Shown here piece by piece: positions 4,996 through 5,360 of a stretch of 5,360 nt of DNA. Origin of the DNA: Gammaproteobacteria bacterium (lineage in GTDB: Bacteria; Pseudomonadota; Gammaproteobacteria; QOAV01); contig QOAV01000212.1 in NCBI GenBank assembly GCA_003972845.1, positions 1 to 5,360 of the forward strand, in the 5' to 3' direction. The position numbers and the translations under genes are program-made. Each line of letters opens with the position of its first letter. The first letter of the stretch is position 1. The notes beneath the pieces are model-generated. The model saw only the letters and a list, made by a program, of their open reading frames with translations. It had not been told where the DNA came from and did not search any database.

Positions 4996-5360
4996 CTATC
5001 CACGCGGATGATGACGAGAGTGCAACTGTTTCAGACGCTCGCGGCTGACATGGGTATATATTTGCGTAGTAGACAAATCCGAATGGCCCAGCAACATCTG
5101 TACCGCGCGCAGGTCAGCGCCGTGATTGAGCAGATGCGTGGCGAAAGCATGGCGCAATACATGGGGTGACAAATGTTGCGGCTCGATGCCGGCAATCTGG
5201 CCATAACGCTTGATATTCTGCCAGAATGCCTGACGCGACATGGCCTTGCCCCGGCGCGTGGGAAACAGGTCGGCCGTCAGGCCCTGGCCCCTGACCAGGC
5301 CGGGCCTGCCCTCGGCGATGAACCGCTCGACCCAGTAGCGGGCCTCGTCGCCCAGCGGCA
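4996..5360 (-). CDS. xerD: Site-specific tyrosine recombinase XerD, C-terminal fragment
   Basis: XerD, with XerC, resolves chromosome dimers at the dif site near the terminus under control of FtsK. The window holds the last 120 codons; the frame stays open to the right edge, so the N-terminal core-binding domain and the catalytic Arg and Lys that lie earlier are outside. In this fragment the catalytic block HVLRH carries His66 and Arg69, LLGHSDLS carries His92, and IYTHV carries the nucleophile Tyr101. The end, with its LHSRHHPRG, resembles the XerD terminus (HHPRA in E. coli) rather than XerC, and [19 protein letters not shown] is near-identical to XerD. The Met at residue 40 is internal, not a start. 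A phage-type integrase is unlikely given this match and the housekeeping neighbours. Confidence 0.93.
   Translation of the reverse strand, partial: PLGDEARYWVERFIAEGRPGLVRGQGLTADLFPTRRGKAMSRQAFWQNIKRYGQIAGIEPQHLSPHVLRHAFATHLLNHGADLRAVQMLLGHSDLSTTQIYTHVSRERLKQLHSRHHPRG

Noticed and set aside
4930..5169. Possible small plus-strand gene in the xerD-pcnB gap running into xerD
   Set aside because: Most of it is antisense to xerD, and the part in the gap has no Shine-Dalgarno or recognisable sequence.
4996..5360. XerD fragment as an integron or phage integrase marking a mobile element
   Set aside because: The C-terminus matches housekeeping XerD, neighbours are core genes, and no attachment site or direct repeat was found.

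Overview
The window looks like an ordinary chromosomal segment from a proteobacterium, most likely a non-enteric gammaproteobacterium. The reasons are the close match of the XerD C-terminus and of PanD to gammaproteobacterial forms, a true poly(A) polymerase I with its Arg-rich tail, and the gene order pcnB-folK-(dNK)-panB-panC-panD. Base composition is moderately GC-rich by eye and even across the genes. I cannot place it at genus level. Every gene I can support is on the minus strand, so transcription runs from right to left.

In transcription order: (1) 5360-4996, the C-terminal part of the tyrosine recombinase XerD, cut by the window edge. (2) 4995-4867, a 129-base gap that serves as the pcnB leader. 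(3) pcnB (4866-3553), poly(A) polymerase I, starting at TTG. (4) folK (3551-3054), HPPK of folate synthesis. (5) A deoxynucleoside kinase (3051-2407). (6) panB (2401-1604). (7) panC (1604-747). (8) 746-610, a 137-base gap with a plausible sigma70-type promoter. (9) panD (600-220). (10) 202-1, the N-terminus of an ABC-2 type permease of the polysaccharide/O-antigen export family, cut by the left edge.

From pcnB to panC the genes are packed with gaps of 1, 2 and 5 bases and then a 1-base overlap, so this is almost certainly one operon with translational coupling. A perfect 8-bp inverted repeat sits on the pcnB/folK junction and ends at the folK start codon. PanB, PanC and PanD supply three of the four steps to pantothenate (vitamin B5, the coenzyme A precursor). 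The ketopantoate reductase step is not encoded here. FolK feeds folate synthesis, and PanB consumes the folate-carried one-carbon unit (methylene-tetrahydrofolate), which links the two pathways. PcnB (RNA 3' polyadenylation) and the kinase (deoxynucleoside salvage) are nucleotide-related passengers.

I see no mobile element, CRISPR array, RNA gene or clearly new system. The points worth a second look are the rare pcnB start codon, the hairpin at the pcnB/folK junction, a Met where PanD normally has Asn next to its self-processing region, the separate panD promoter, and a surface-polysaccharide exporter gene directly behind panD.
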